DNA of 13,106 nucleotides from a bacterium. GTDB taxonomy: Bacteria > Elusimicrobiota > Elusimicrobia > Elusimicrobiales > UBA9959. Shown piece after piece: positions 1 to 6,564 of this stretch. The translations under genes and the position numbers were made by a program. The notes beneath the pieces are model-generated. The model was not told where the DNA came from. It worked only from the letters and a program-made list of their open reading frames with translations, and searched no databases. The stretch lies in assembly GCA_021845705.1 (NCBI GenBank), contig JAJZVJ010000021.1, positions 1 through 13,106 of the forward strand, written 5' to 3'. Numbering within the stretch: position 1 is the stretch's first letter; the number at the start of each line of letters is the position of its first letter.

Positions 1-1
1 C

Positions 2-1492
2 GGCACAATGATGAAACTTAAGGCGAAGTACGCGGAAAAACATACGCCTTCAGTGGACCATGCCAAATTCGACGCCCTGAAGAAGAAATTCACCACCCCG
101 CAGCAGGTCACCGAGGCCTGCATAAGCTGCCACAACAAGCGGCAGGACGAGGTGATGCGTTCTAACCACTGGAACTGGGAACGCGAGGAATATGTGGAAG
201 GGCGCGGCGTAGTATATCTCGGCAAGAGGAACGCCATAAATAATTTCTGCATAAGCACCGTAGGCAATGTGGGAAGCTGCGCCAAGTGCCACATCAGCTA
301 CGGCATGGACCCGCAGGGCAAGGTGTTTTCCCGCCAGAAGGACGTGGACTGCCTGATCTGCCATGACAATTCCGAGACCTACGCCAAGGCGCCGGACAAA
401 GGCGGCGCCCCCGTAGGCACCCTTGACCTTAACGTTATCGCGCAAAGCGTGGGCAGGCCGAAGAGGAGCAATTGCGGAGTGTGTCATTTCTTCGGCGGCG
501 GCGGCAACAATGTTAAGCACGGCGACCTGGAACAAGCCCTGTTCGAGCCGGACCGGAACCTGGACGTGCATATGGCGGCGGCCGGGCCGGACCTGCAGTG
601 CGTGGACTGCCATCTCACAAAAAAGCACAACATCTCGGGAAAGCTCTATTCCCTGTCTTCGATGAACCAGAACCGCGCCACCTGTGAGCAATGCCATACC
701 GGGGAACCGCACCGGGACGCCGTTCTGAACGAGCACACCGTAAAGGTGGCCTGCCAGGCCTGCCACATTCCGGTTTACGCCAAAGCCAACGCCACCAAGA
801 TGTACTGGGACTGGTCCACGGCGGGCAAGCTTAAGAACGGCAAACCCTACATAGAAGAAGACAGCATGGGCAACCACGCCTATATGTCGATAAAGGGCAG
901 TTTTGTCTGGGAGAAGAACGTTAAGCCCGATTATATCTGGTTCAACGGCACCGCTTCGCATTACCTGGCGGGAGACAAGATCGAGGACACTTCGGCGCCG
1001 CTGGTGCTGAACCCGCTGCACGGCTCCTACGGCGATGAAGATTCGAAAATAGTCCCTGTCAAGATCCACAGGGCTAACCAGCCCTACGATCCGGTCAACA
1101 AGATATTGATCCAGCCCAAGCTGTTCTCGGAAAAAACGGGCGAAGGCGCCTACTGGAAGGATTTCAACTGGCAGGCCGCGGCCAGGGCGGGCATGAAAGC
1201 GGCGGGCCTGCCTTTCAGCGGCAAAGTCTCCTTCATAAAGACAGAGATGTACTGGCCGCTTAACCACATGGTGGCCCCGAAGGAAGACGCCGTAAAGTGC
1301 GCCGAATGCCATACGCGCAAGGGCGGCCGGCTGGCGGGTTTGAAGGATTTCTACATGCCGGGCCGGGATTACTCCGCCGCGGTTGAATTCTTCGGAAAAC
1401 TGCTGCTGCTCATGTCGCTCGCAGGAGTCCTGGTGCACGGTTTAGGCAGGCTGATAACCGCCTGGAAACGCAAGAACGGGGAAAACAAATGA
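2..1492 (+). CDS. otr: Octaheme tetrathionate reductase (OTR) family cytochrome c, 5' end cut by window edge
   Basis: Periplasmic multiheme cytochrome expected to reduce tetrathionate to thiosulfate, or possibly nitrite or hydroxylamine, since characterised OTR also accepts these. Eight CXXCH motifs are visible, with first Cys at residues 38, 91, 115, 156, 198, 226, 249 and 431 (numbered from the ATG at position 8). Family-like features include VTEACISCH at the first heme, HWNWE just after it, and NNFC at residues 78-81 before the second heme. A hydrophobic segment near residues 464-485 followed by basic residues looks like a C-terminal membrane anchor. No signal peptide is visible and the frame stays open to the left edge, so the true start probably lies outside the window; the ATG at 8 is only the first internal Met. 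The stop overlaps the next start by four bases (ATGA). Family assignment is strong; the substrate is inferred. Confidence 0.9.
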   Translation, partial: GTMMKLKAKYAEKHTPSVDHAKFDALKKKFTTPQQVTEACISCHNKRQDEVMRSNHWNWEREEYVEGRGVVYLGKRNAINNFCISTVGNVGSCAKCHISYGMDPQGKVFSRQKDVDCLICHDNSETYAKAPDKGGAPVGTLDLNVIAQSVGRPKRSNCGVCHFFGGGGNNVKHGDLEQALFEPDRNLDVHMAAAGPDLQCVDCHLTKKHNISGKLYSLSSMNQNRATCEQCHTGEPHRDAVLNEHTVKVACQACHIPVYAKANATKMYWDWSTAGKLKNGKPYIEEDSMGNHAYMSIKGSFVWEKNVKPDYIWFNGTASHYLAGDKIEDTSAPLVLNPLHGSYGDEDSKIVPVKIHRANQPYDPVNKILIQPKLFSEKTGEGAYWKDFNWQAAARAGMKAAGLPFSGKVSFIKTEMYWPLNHMVAPKEDAVKCAECHTRKGGRLAGLKDFYMPGRDYSAAVEFFGKLLLLMSLAGVLVHGLGRLITAWKRKNGENK

Positions 1493-2130
1493 AGAACAGG
1501 AAAAAGGTCCGCATCTATTCCGGCTTTGAGAGATTCTGGCACTGGGCGCAGGCGGGGCTGGTGCTCTTCATGGCCTTCACCGGGTTCGAAATACACGGCT
1601 CCTACTCTTTCCTGGGTTTCAGGGACGCGGTACACTATCACAATATCGCCGCGTACCTGCTGATAGTGCTGGTGATCTTCGCTATTTTCTGGCATTTCAC
1701 CACCGGGGAATGGCGGCAATATGTCCCCACTACGGAACATATCGGCGCACAGCTCGACTATTACGTGTTCGGGATCTTCAGGAACGCGCCGCATCCCACT
1801 AAAAAGACCGTGCTGAGCAAGCTGAACCCGCTGCAAAAGCTTACTTATTTCGCCCTTAAAGTGTTCCTTTTCCCCGCCACGCTGGTCTCGGGCCTGCTTT
1901 ATATGTACTACCGCCATCCCGGCAGCGGAACTATAGAGTCCATATCCATCAAGTCCCTTAACGCTATCGCCATAGGCCACACCGTCTGCGCCTACGCGCT
2001 CGCCGCTTTCCTGATCACGCATCTTTATCTTATTACCACCGGAGAAACCGTGACCTCGAACCTTAAAGCGATGCTTACGGGCTATGAGGAACTGGAAGAA
2101 CCGGAAGAAGCGCAGAAAACCGGGAAATAA
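1489..2130 (+). CDS. Membrane-bound diheme cytochrome b, partner of the octaheme cytochrome
   Basis: A 213-residue, four-helix cytochrome b/b6-type membrane protein that would oxidise quinol and pass electrons to the octaheme cytochrome. Hydrophobic helices lie near residues 18-35, 49-70, 120-140 and 162-183. Candidate heme ligands are His18 (RFWHW), His49/His51, His69 (FWHFTTGEW), His164 and His178 in the last helix (GHTVCAY...THLYL). A short acidic tail (EELEEPEE) ends the protein. The start overlaps the stop of the upstream gene as ATGA, with GGGGAA upstream, so the two are probably translationally coupled. This is the usual architecture of a periplasmic reductase with a membrane quinol oxidase, as in thiosulfate reductase or hydrogenase cytochrome b subunits. 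Assignment of individual heme ligands is inference. Confidence 0.85.
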   Translation: MKNRKKVRIYSGFERFWHWAQAGLVLFMAFTGFEIHGSYSFLGFRDAVHYHNIAAYLLIVLVIFAIFWHFTTGEWRQYVPTTEHIGAQLDYYVFGIFRNAPHPTKKTVLSKLNPLQKLTYFALKVFLFPATLVSGLLYMYYRHPGSGTIESISIKSLNAIAIGHTVCAYALAAFLITHLYLITTGETVTSNLKAMLTGYEELEEPEEAQKTGK

Positions 2131-2155
2131 CCGCGCGGCCTTGACAGAGGAACTT

Positions 2156-2671
2156 ATGAAAGAAACCAAATATATGGATCCGTATCTTGCGGGCTTTCTG
2201 CTGGGCCTTTTGCTGCTGGCCACTAATTTCATAACGGGAAGGGGACTGGGCGCCAGCGGCGCGCTTAAAAGCTTCACCGTCGCTGCGGCGGAAACCGTGG
2301 CGCCCGCGCATACAGGCTCGTCCCTGTTCTACACCGAATACGCCGGCGAACACAGCGGGGGCCCGCTCAAGAACTGGCTGGTCTTCGAAGTGATAGGGGT
2401 GCTTATAGGCGCTTTCATCTCCGGCCTCGTTTCGGACAGGCTGGCTTTTAAATTCGAGAAAGGGCCTGCGGCCACCAACAAGCTGCGCATAGCCGGCGCC
2501 CTGGCCGGCGGCGTTCTCTGGGGCGTGGGCTCCCAGCTGGGCCGCGGCTGCACCAGCGGCGCCGCGCTCAGCGGCATGGCGGTAATGTCCACCGGCGGCA
2601 TAATAACGATGGTCTTTATTTTCGCCGGCGCTTACGGCTTCGCCTATTTCTTCAGAAAATTGTGGATTTAA
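2156..2671 (+). CDS. YeeE/YedE-family transporter, first half-size subunit
   Basis: A 171-residue integral membrane protein of the YeeE/YedE family, whose characterised members import thiosulfate. Hydrophobic segments lie near residues 9-27, 70-90, 108-128 and 140-165. The family signature GRGCTSG is present, with Cys132 in the position expected to contact the sulfur substrate. The start was chosen at 2156 because AGAGGA lies just upstream. The frame is open further up, to an ATG at 2084, but that region overlaps the cytochrome b gene and reads as a basic, non-membrane extension. Full-size YeeE proteins carry two such halves in one chain; here the second half is the next gene, 19 bases on, so the two probably form a heterodimer. 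Direction of transport and substrate are inferred from the family and the octaheme reductase next door. Confidence 0.85.
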   Translation: MKETKYMDPYLAGFLLGLLLLATNFITGRGLGASGALKSFTVAAAETVAPAHTGSSLFYTEYAGEHSGGPLKNWLVFEVIGVLIGAFISGLVSDRLAFKFEKGPAATNKLRIAGALAGGVLWGVGSQLGRGCTSGAALSGMAVMSTGGIITMVFIFAGAYGFAYFFRKLWI

Positions 2672-2690
2672 AGAGCAAGGAGACAAAGCT

Positions 2691-3884
2691 ATGGGTCCTC
2701 TGGTTCCGGATATTATAAGCGGGAACATTAATTTCATCGTCGCGCTCCTGATCGGGGTGCTGTTCGGGATGATCCTGGAGCAGGCCGGGTTCTCTACCAC
2801 TAAAAAGCTCGTGGGCCTGTTCTACGGCTACGACTTCACGGTGCTGAGGGTTTTCTTCACCGCCGGACTGACGGCCATGATAGGAGTTATCGGGCTTGAA
2901 CATTTCGGCCTGCTGGACATGAACCTGGTTTACATAAACCCGACCTTTCTCTGGTCCGCCATCGCCGGCGGCCTCATAATGGGCCTCGGGTTCGTGATCG
3001 GAGGTTTCTGCCCGGGCACCAGTCTCTGCGCCGCGGCCATCGGGAAGCTCGACGCCATGGTATTCATAGCCGGCTCGCTTGCCGGGGTGCTGCTGTGGGG
3101 AGAAAGCTATCCCATGGCCGAAGGCTTCTATAAGGCGGCCAACTGGGGAAACCCGCGGATATTCGAGACGCTGGGGATCTCGCAGAGCCTCTTCGCTTTT
3201 CTGCTGACCGCGGCCGCGCTGGGCGCGTTCTGGTTCGCCTCCATAGTGGAGAACAAGGTGAACGGGGTCAAAAAAAAGACGATACTTTTTACGCCCTACC
3301 ATATCGGGCTCGCTTCGGCCGGGATCCTGCTGGCGGCCTCGTCTTTTGTGTTCACCGGGAGAAAAGACTCGCTCGTTAAAGCCGTCAACGCCCCGGGGTT
3401 CGCGCAGGCCTATGAGCTGCAGGCAATGACGCCCGACGAGTTCGCCTACCGCCTGCTTAACGACCGGGAAGGAAAACTGCAGATCCTGGACTTCCGGCCG
3501 GAAGCGGAGCGAAAAAAGATGAATCTGCCGGAATCGACGCCGTTCACTCTCGACAACTTGTTCGAGAAAGCCCCCTCAAAGGAGCTGCTGGTGCGCGGAA
3601 AGATAAATGTCTTCGCCGCGGAGGACGAGCTGACCGAGAGAAAGATGGCCATAATCGCGGAAAAGCTGGGCTTCAGGCGCGTGAAGATACTGCAGGGCGG
3701 CTTGAAGGAATTCCGCGACCAGATATTGAACTTCAAACCCCCGAAAACCGCGTCAAAATTCGAACGGGAGAACACCTACCGCTTCCGTGAAAAAGCCAGC
3801 AAAGAACTTCCTGTCTTAATAGAGAAAAGCAAACCCTCCGGCCCTATCATTCAAAAGGCCAAGCGCGTGCTGGGCGGCTGCTGA
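2691..3884 (+). CDS. YeeE/YedE-family transporter, second half, fused to a rhodanese-like domain without catalytic Cys
   Basis: A 397-residue protein with a good ribosome binding site (AAGGAG). Residues 1-185 form the second YeeE/YedE half: LEQAGFSTTKK near residue 26 and the signature GGFCPGTSLC, with Cys107 and Cys113. A further hydrophobic segment lies near residues 203-222. Residues 245-345 resemble a rhodanese domain: ILDFRPEAE (Asp267, Arg269) and VKILQGGLKEF near the end match the fold. At the place of the active-site loop Cys the sequence is VFAAEDELTE, so the catalytic Cys is replaced by Ala309. The protein ends in Gly-Gly-Cys, with Cys397 as its last residue. The domain may bind or dock sulfur carriers rather than transfer sulfur itself, or the tail Cys could serve; both are inference. 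It is the last gene of the OTR operon. Confidence 0.85.
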   Translation: MGPLVPDIISGNINFIVALLIGVLFGMILEQAGFSTTKKLVGLFYGYDFTVLRVFFTAGLTAMIGVIGLEHFGLLDMNLVYINPTFLWSAIAGGLIMGLGFVIGGFCPGTSLCAAAIGKLDAMVFIAGSLAGVLLWGESYPMAEGFYKAANWGNPRIFETLGISQSLFAFLLTAAALGAFWFASIVENKVNGVKKKTILFTPYHIGLASAGILLAASSFVFTGRKDSLVKAVNAPGFAQAYELQAMTPDEFAYRLLNDREGKLQILDFRPEAERKKMNLPESTPFTLDNLFEKAPSKELLVRGKINVFAAEDELTERKMAIIAEKLGFRRVKILQGGLKEFRDQILNFKPPKTASKFERENTYRFREKASKELPVLIEKSKPSGPIIQKAKRVLGGC

Positions 3885-3907
3885 AAAAAAGGGAATGGCC
3901 GGATGAA

Positions 3908-3933
3908 GTCCCGGAGTTCCCGCGGACCGGGAC
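3908..3933 (+). terminator. Possible hairpin terminator after the OTR/YeeE operon
   Basis: A perfect 7-bp stem (GTCCCGG with CCGGGAC) and a 12-base loop sit 23 bases after the last YeeE stop codon and before a new promoter. There is no T-run after the stem, so this is at best a weak or factor-assisted terminator. Confidence 0.3.
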
Positions 3934-3945
3934 CGCCGTTCGAAG

Positions 3946-3975
3946 TTGCTTTAATACTACCCCTACGGCTATAAT
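3946..3975 (+). promoter_or_regulatory. Sigma70-type promoter for the gene at 4021
   Basis: A TTGCTT -35 element and a perfect TATAAT -10 element are separated by 18 bases. Transcription would start near 3982, giving a leader of about 40 bases before the ATG at 4021. The site lies in the only sizeable gap between the sulfur operon and this gene, which supports separate transcription. Confidence 0.6.
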
Positions 3976-4020
3976 TTAGTAAAGCGGGTCCGTGACCTGC
4001 GCTTGCTAAAGGACAGCTAT

Positions 4021-4704
4021 ATGGAAGAAACCAGGACTTTTGAAATTTACGCGCCCGTGCGCAATACTATAAATAAAGCGCTGGGCGTGGTGGTTAAAGC
4101 CGCCGGCGACAATGTTACCGTCCAGCCCCTGGCAGGGGACCGCATCACTTTCCGCGCGCAGTACCTGGCCCCGGCCAACGAAGCCGAAGCGGCCGCGCTG
4201 CGCGACCTTATAACCCGCCTTAAGATAGAAGAAGAGAACCGCGCAAAAGCTAAGACCATAAAGACCGACCCGGCGCTTATCCGCGCCGAGTTCGACAAGT
4301 TCGTACAGCACATAGCGGCGCGCTACCCCAGGTCAGGCGCCGCTTTCCTGGAATTCTGGGCTGAACTTATGGCCGCGGCCGGCGACCTGCCCGGCCAGAC
4401 CTGGGAGATGAAGCCTAATACCGCCAAAAACCCCGGGCCGGTGCTGAAGATCTACAACCAGGCCACCCAGAAATGGGTCTACTGCCTGGCCCTGCTGGCC
4501 GGCTGGGGCCTGCGCATGGAAGTAAAGAAAGAATTCCTGCCGCCCGGCTGCGAGGGCCTTTTCCCCATAGACCACGCCATGTTCGGCGCCGGCAGGGCCG
4601 TTGAACTGGTCTATAAGGATTTCACTCCCGAAAAACGCAAGCCTTACGCTGATTGCGTTAAGGCTATATATTCCGCCGCGCTCAAGCCTGAAACCCCGCA
4701 GTAA
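4021..4704 (+). CDS. Unrecognised 227-residue protein, probably cytoplasmic
   Basis: I do not recognise this family. The ATG at 4021 is preceded by AAAGGA at a spacing of seven bases, so it is preferred over the in-frame TTG at 4003. No signal peptide or membrane helix is visible. Residues 8-45 alternate hydrophobic and polar residues in a way that suggests a small beta-rich domain (GVVVKAAGDNVTVQPLAG). Residues 52-85 look like a charged helix. The C-terminal half is richer in aromatic residues and has three Cys (one in KWVYCLALLAGWG, one in PPGCEG, one near the end). Codon use resembles the GC-rich neighbours, so it is probably a resident gene. It has its own promoter and stands alone between the OTR operon and the toxin-antitoxin locus, so context gives no function. 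Confidence 0.75.
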   Translation: MEETRTFEIYAPVRNTINKALGVVVKAAGDNVTVQPLAGDRITFRAQYLAPANEAEAAALRDLITRLKIEEENRAKAKTIKTDPALIRAEFDKFVQHIAARYPRSGAAFLEFWAELMAAAGDLPGQTWEMKPNTAKNPGPVLKIYNQATQKWVYCLALLAGWGLRMEVKKEFLPPGCEGLFPIDHAMFGAGRAVELVYKDFTPEKRKPYADCVKAIYSAALKPETPQ

Positions 4705-4794
4705 ACCGATCAGGCCCGCATCGGCAGCCTGGTGATAGTCCTGGCCCTTCGCCAGCCCGTCCCCTGAGTATTAAAACAATTCAGCACACAGCCC

Positions 4795-4823
4795 TTGACT
4801 ACCACCCCTCCAACCTGTATACT
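4795..4823 (+). promoter_or_regulatory. Promoter of the toxin-antitoxin operon
   Basis: TTGACT and TATACT are separated by exactly 17 bases, close to a consensus sigma70 promoter. The predicted transcription start near 4830 leaves a very short leader before the ATG at 4848. The -10 element falls inside the spacer of a perfect inverted repeat (4807-4840). Confidence 0.7.
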
Positions 4824-4840
4824 AATATATAGGTTGGAGG
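4807..4840. promoter_or_regulatory. Perfect inverted-repeat operator overlapping -10 and ribosome binding site
   Basis: CCTCCAACCT at 4807-4816 and its exact reverse complement AGGTTGGAGG at 4831-4840 flank a 14-base AT-rich spacer holding most of the -10 element. The right arm ends in GGAGG, which is the Shine-Dalgarno sequence seven bases before the antitoxin ATG. The left arm lies upstream of the predicted transcription start, so the symmetry most likely serves a DNA-binding dimer rather than an RNA hairpin. Phd/YefM antitoxins are known to repress their own promoters through such palindromes. That this antitoxin binds here is inference. Confidence 0.65.
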
Positions 4841-4847
4841 AATATAA

Positions 4848-5126
4848 ATGACCACCCAGATTATCGGTTTAGACCAGGCGCGACATCGGCTGTCAGGTCT
4901 TGTTAATAGCCTCGACCGAAGCCGGCTCAGGTATCTTGTCAGCTCCCGCGGCCGGCCGAAAGCCGTCTTGATGAGTATTTCGGATTACCTGACAACTATC
5001 CTCAGGCAAAAGCGGGCCTCTGTCGTCGTCGAGCTCCAGCTCGAAGCGAAAGCTAAAGGTCTGGATAAAATATCTTCGAAAGAGATCTCACGCGAGATCC
5101 GCACGGCCAGGCGTGCTCATTTGTGA
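4848..5126 (+). CDS. Phd/YefM-type antitoxin
   Basis: A 92-residue protein with a GGAGG ribosome binding site seven bases upstream. The N-terminal half fits the Phd/YefM fold: a short strand and helix (IIGLDQARHRLSGLVNSLD), a strand (RYLVSSRGRPKAVLMS) and the typical SISDYLTTI turn and helix. This part would dimerise and bind the operator. The basic, helical C-terminal half (residues 55-92) would wrap the toxin. The stop overlaps the toxin start by four bases (GTGA), the usual arrangement for a type II toxin-antitoxin pair with the antitoxin first. By eye the pair is less GC-rich than the flanking sulfur and exported-protein genes, which would fit horizontal arrival. Confidence 0.85.
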   Translation: MTTQIIGLDQARHRLSGLVNSLDRSRLRYLVSSRGRPKAVLMSISDYLTTILRQKRASVVVELQLEAKAKGLDKISSKEISREIRTARRAHL

Positions 5127-5542
5127 TCCGCGTAGTCTTGGACACGAATGTTATTGTATCCGGCCTTCTGGCTGCGGATAGTCTTCCGGCGACGATCTTA
5201 GACCTGGCCCTGCAGGGTAAAATCCATGCTGCCCTTTCAACTTCTACCCTGGCCGAGATGGACAAGGTGTTGCGTCGGCCGAGATTCGGTTTTGAGCCCC
5301 GAAAGATCGGGAGCTTTCTTGCCCTGTTGAAGTCCCGGTCCAAACTGGTTTCTCCAAGGAAGACCCTGAATCTTTGTAAGGACGATTCCTCTGATAACCG
5401 TTTCCTGGAGTGTGCAGAAGCCGCGAAAGCGGAATTTTTAATAACTGGCAACAAATCCCACTTCCCACCCCGCCATATGAAGACAGTTGTGGTCACACCC
5501 AGGGAATTCTGGGACGCCTATCTTTTGCGAATGGCCCTTTAA
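5123..5542 (+). CDS. PIN-domain toxin (putative ribonuclease)
   Basis: A 139-residue PIN-domain protein, likely a Mg-dependent ribonuclease toxin neutralised by the upstream Phd/YefM-like antitoxin. Visible active-site positions are Asp7 (VVLDTNVIVSGLL), Glu45 (TLAEMDKVL) and Asp91 (DSSDNRFLECA). The usual fourth acidic position reads ITGNKSHFPP, so it is Asn110 rather than Asp. This is compatible with the stand-alone PIN toxin family that often carries TGN/TGD here. The GTG start at 5123 overlaps the antitoxin stop with only a weak ribosome binding site, so expression probably depends on coupling. Pairing a Phd-type antitoxin with a PIN toxin is common in bacteria. RNA target unknown. Confidence 0.88.
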   Translation: MIRVVLDTNVIVSGLLAADSLPATILDLALQGKIHAALSTSTLAEMDKVLRRPRFGFEPRKIGSFLALLKSRSKLVSPRKTLNLCKDDSSDNRFLECAEAAKAEFLITGNKSHFPPRHMKTVVVTPREFWDAYLLRMAL

Positions 5543-5574
5543 TATGGCCCCTTACCCCGCGCCTTGTTGGCCAC

Positions 5575-5583
5575 TGCTATAAA
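5575..5583 (+). promoter_or_regulatory. Extended -10 promoter upstream of the split HD gene
   Basis: TGCTATAAA is an extended -10 element (TG, one base, TATAAA). No good -35 is present at the right distance, which extended -10 promoters tolerate. Transcription would start near 5590, about 12 bases before the ATG at 5602. It separates the HD gene cluster from the toxin gene that ends at 5542. Confidence 0.4.
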
Positions 5584-5601
5584 TCTCCGGACTACAATCG
5601 G

Positions 5602-6564
5602 ATGATACACACGTTATTGTTTCGGTTAAATAACCCTGGCCTTTATGCGGCCGCAGAAGCCCTGAAAGAATTAAGGGGTCTCATTTTCTGCTGCCTGACC
5701 GACGGTATACCCGGCAGACACAAAATCAATAAGATAAAAACGCGGCTGGCCGATATACAGCAGAAAGCCCGCGATAAAGGCTGCCGGTCAAAACACGTCC
5801 AGCTTATCCACGATATACAGCGGCTCCTGGAACTGGTCGAAACGACTTTCCGTGAAATCAGGGATTATAATCTCGAAAAGGATCGGGAGATAATCCGCTT
5901 CTTCACCATGTATCTCTCCCTTCTGGACACTCTTGTTGAAGCAGCCACCGGTTCTTTTCAAAAGTCCGGCGAAGCCGCCGCCCGCGCCGGCAAGCTCATC
6001 GCGGAAGGCAGAAAACTGCTTAAATCTTTTAGAACGGATAATTTATCCCGTCCGGACAATCTTCCTGGCGGGATGACGCTTCTGACTTTATATGGCCACT
6101 TTGAAAAATGGCTCTCCGAAGCCGGGAAACTGGCGAAGAATTTTTGTATCATACCAGAAGACGGAGGTTTGGGCAGCGGAAACACTCCCGTATTGCCTGT
6201 AGATAAAATGGACGAAGATCTTAATGAGCTCATTGAAGAGGCCGCGGCTTTAAAGAAAGACTTTAACCGATGCCGCTATAGCTGGTACAGGTACTCTCCT
6301 CGCCATCCCGGTTACGCGTTCTGGAAACAGAATGTCCTGCGGTTCATTAAACATTCTTTCGGCGAGCAGAGCCCCCGGTATGCGAACCTGGTAGAGATCG
6401 AGAAAAACTACTCAAACAGTATGCCGTCCTCTGTCTTCTCCGCTTTTTTGAAGGCCCTGGAGAAAGCACGTTACGCTCCCAGGAAAGCGTCTCCTGTTGT
6501 TTACAGCGCATGTGCCGTCCCCCCCCCCCCCCCACACACACACACATTCCTGCAGAGTCTGTAG
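5602..6564 (+). CDS. N-terminal part of a split HD-domain signalling protein (unknown helical domain)
   Basis: The frame is open from inside the toxin gene, but the first ATG after the extended -10 promoter is at 5602 and that is the start I choose; its ribosome binding site is poor. The 320 residues to the stop are almost entirely charged or amphipathic helix with no family I recognise, for example two long helical stretches at residues 38-115 and 130-155. The last residues before the simple-sequence tract (SPVVYSACAV) lead into five Pro and a His-Thr repeat coded by the tract. The frame then ends at a TAG (6562-6564) after LQSL. The next frame continues a proline-rich linker into an HD domain, so this looks like the front of one gene of about 690 codons rather than a complete protein. 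DNA here is visibly less GC-rich than the exported-protein gene at 9222. Confidence 0.65.
   Translation: MIHTLLFRLNNPGLYAAAEALKELRGLIFCCLTDGIPGRHKINKIKTRLADIQQKARDKGCRSKHVQLIHDIQRLLELVETTFREIRDYNLEKDREIIRFFTMYLSLLDTLVEAATGSFQKSGEAAARAGKLIAEGRKLLKSFRTDNLSRPDNLPGGMTLLTLYGHFEKWLSEAGKLAKNFCIIPEDGGLGSGNTPVLPVDKMDEDLNELIEEAAALKKDFNRCRYSWYRYSPRHPGYAFWKQNVLRFIKHSFGEQSPRYANLVEIEKNYSNSMPSSVFSAFLKALEKARYAPRKASPVVYSACAVPPPPPHTHTFLQSL

Noticed and set aside
50..1438. Long minus-strand open frame (462 codons) opposite the octaheme cytochrome gene
   Set aside because: It is the mirror of a gene with eight heme motifs. Its own translation is Val/Gly/Arg/His-rich with no domain, which is typical of antisense frames in GC-rich DNA.
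2084..2155. Upstream start for the first YeeE half
   Set aside because: It would overlap the cytochrome b gene and add a basic soluble extension. The ATG at 2156 has a better ribosome binding site and starts just before the first membrane helix.
1369..3302. Three overlapping minus-strand open frames opposite cytochrome b and the YeeE genes
   Set aside because: They lack recognisable domains and ribosome binding sites, and the plus-strand genes here have clear membrane helices and family signatures.
4706..4755. Two short hairpins (CCGAT/ATCGG and CTGGC/GCCAG) after the gene ending at 4704
   Set aside because: Stems of five pairs without a following T-run are expected by chance in GC-rich DNA.
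4795..5542. Toxin-antitoxin locus as part of a mobile element or integron cassette
   Set aside because: No flanking direct repeats, attachment site, integrase or transposase are visible in the window.
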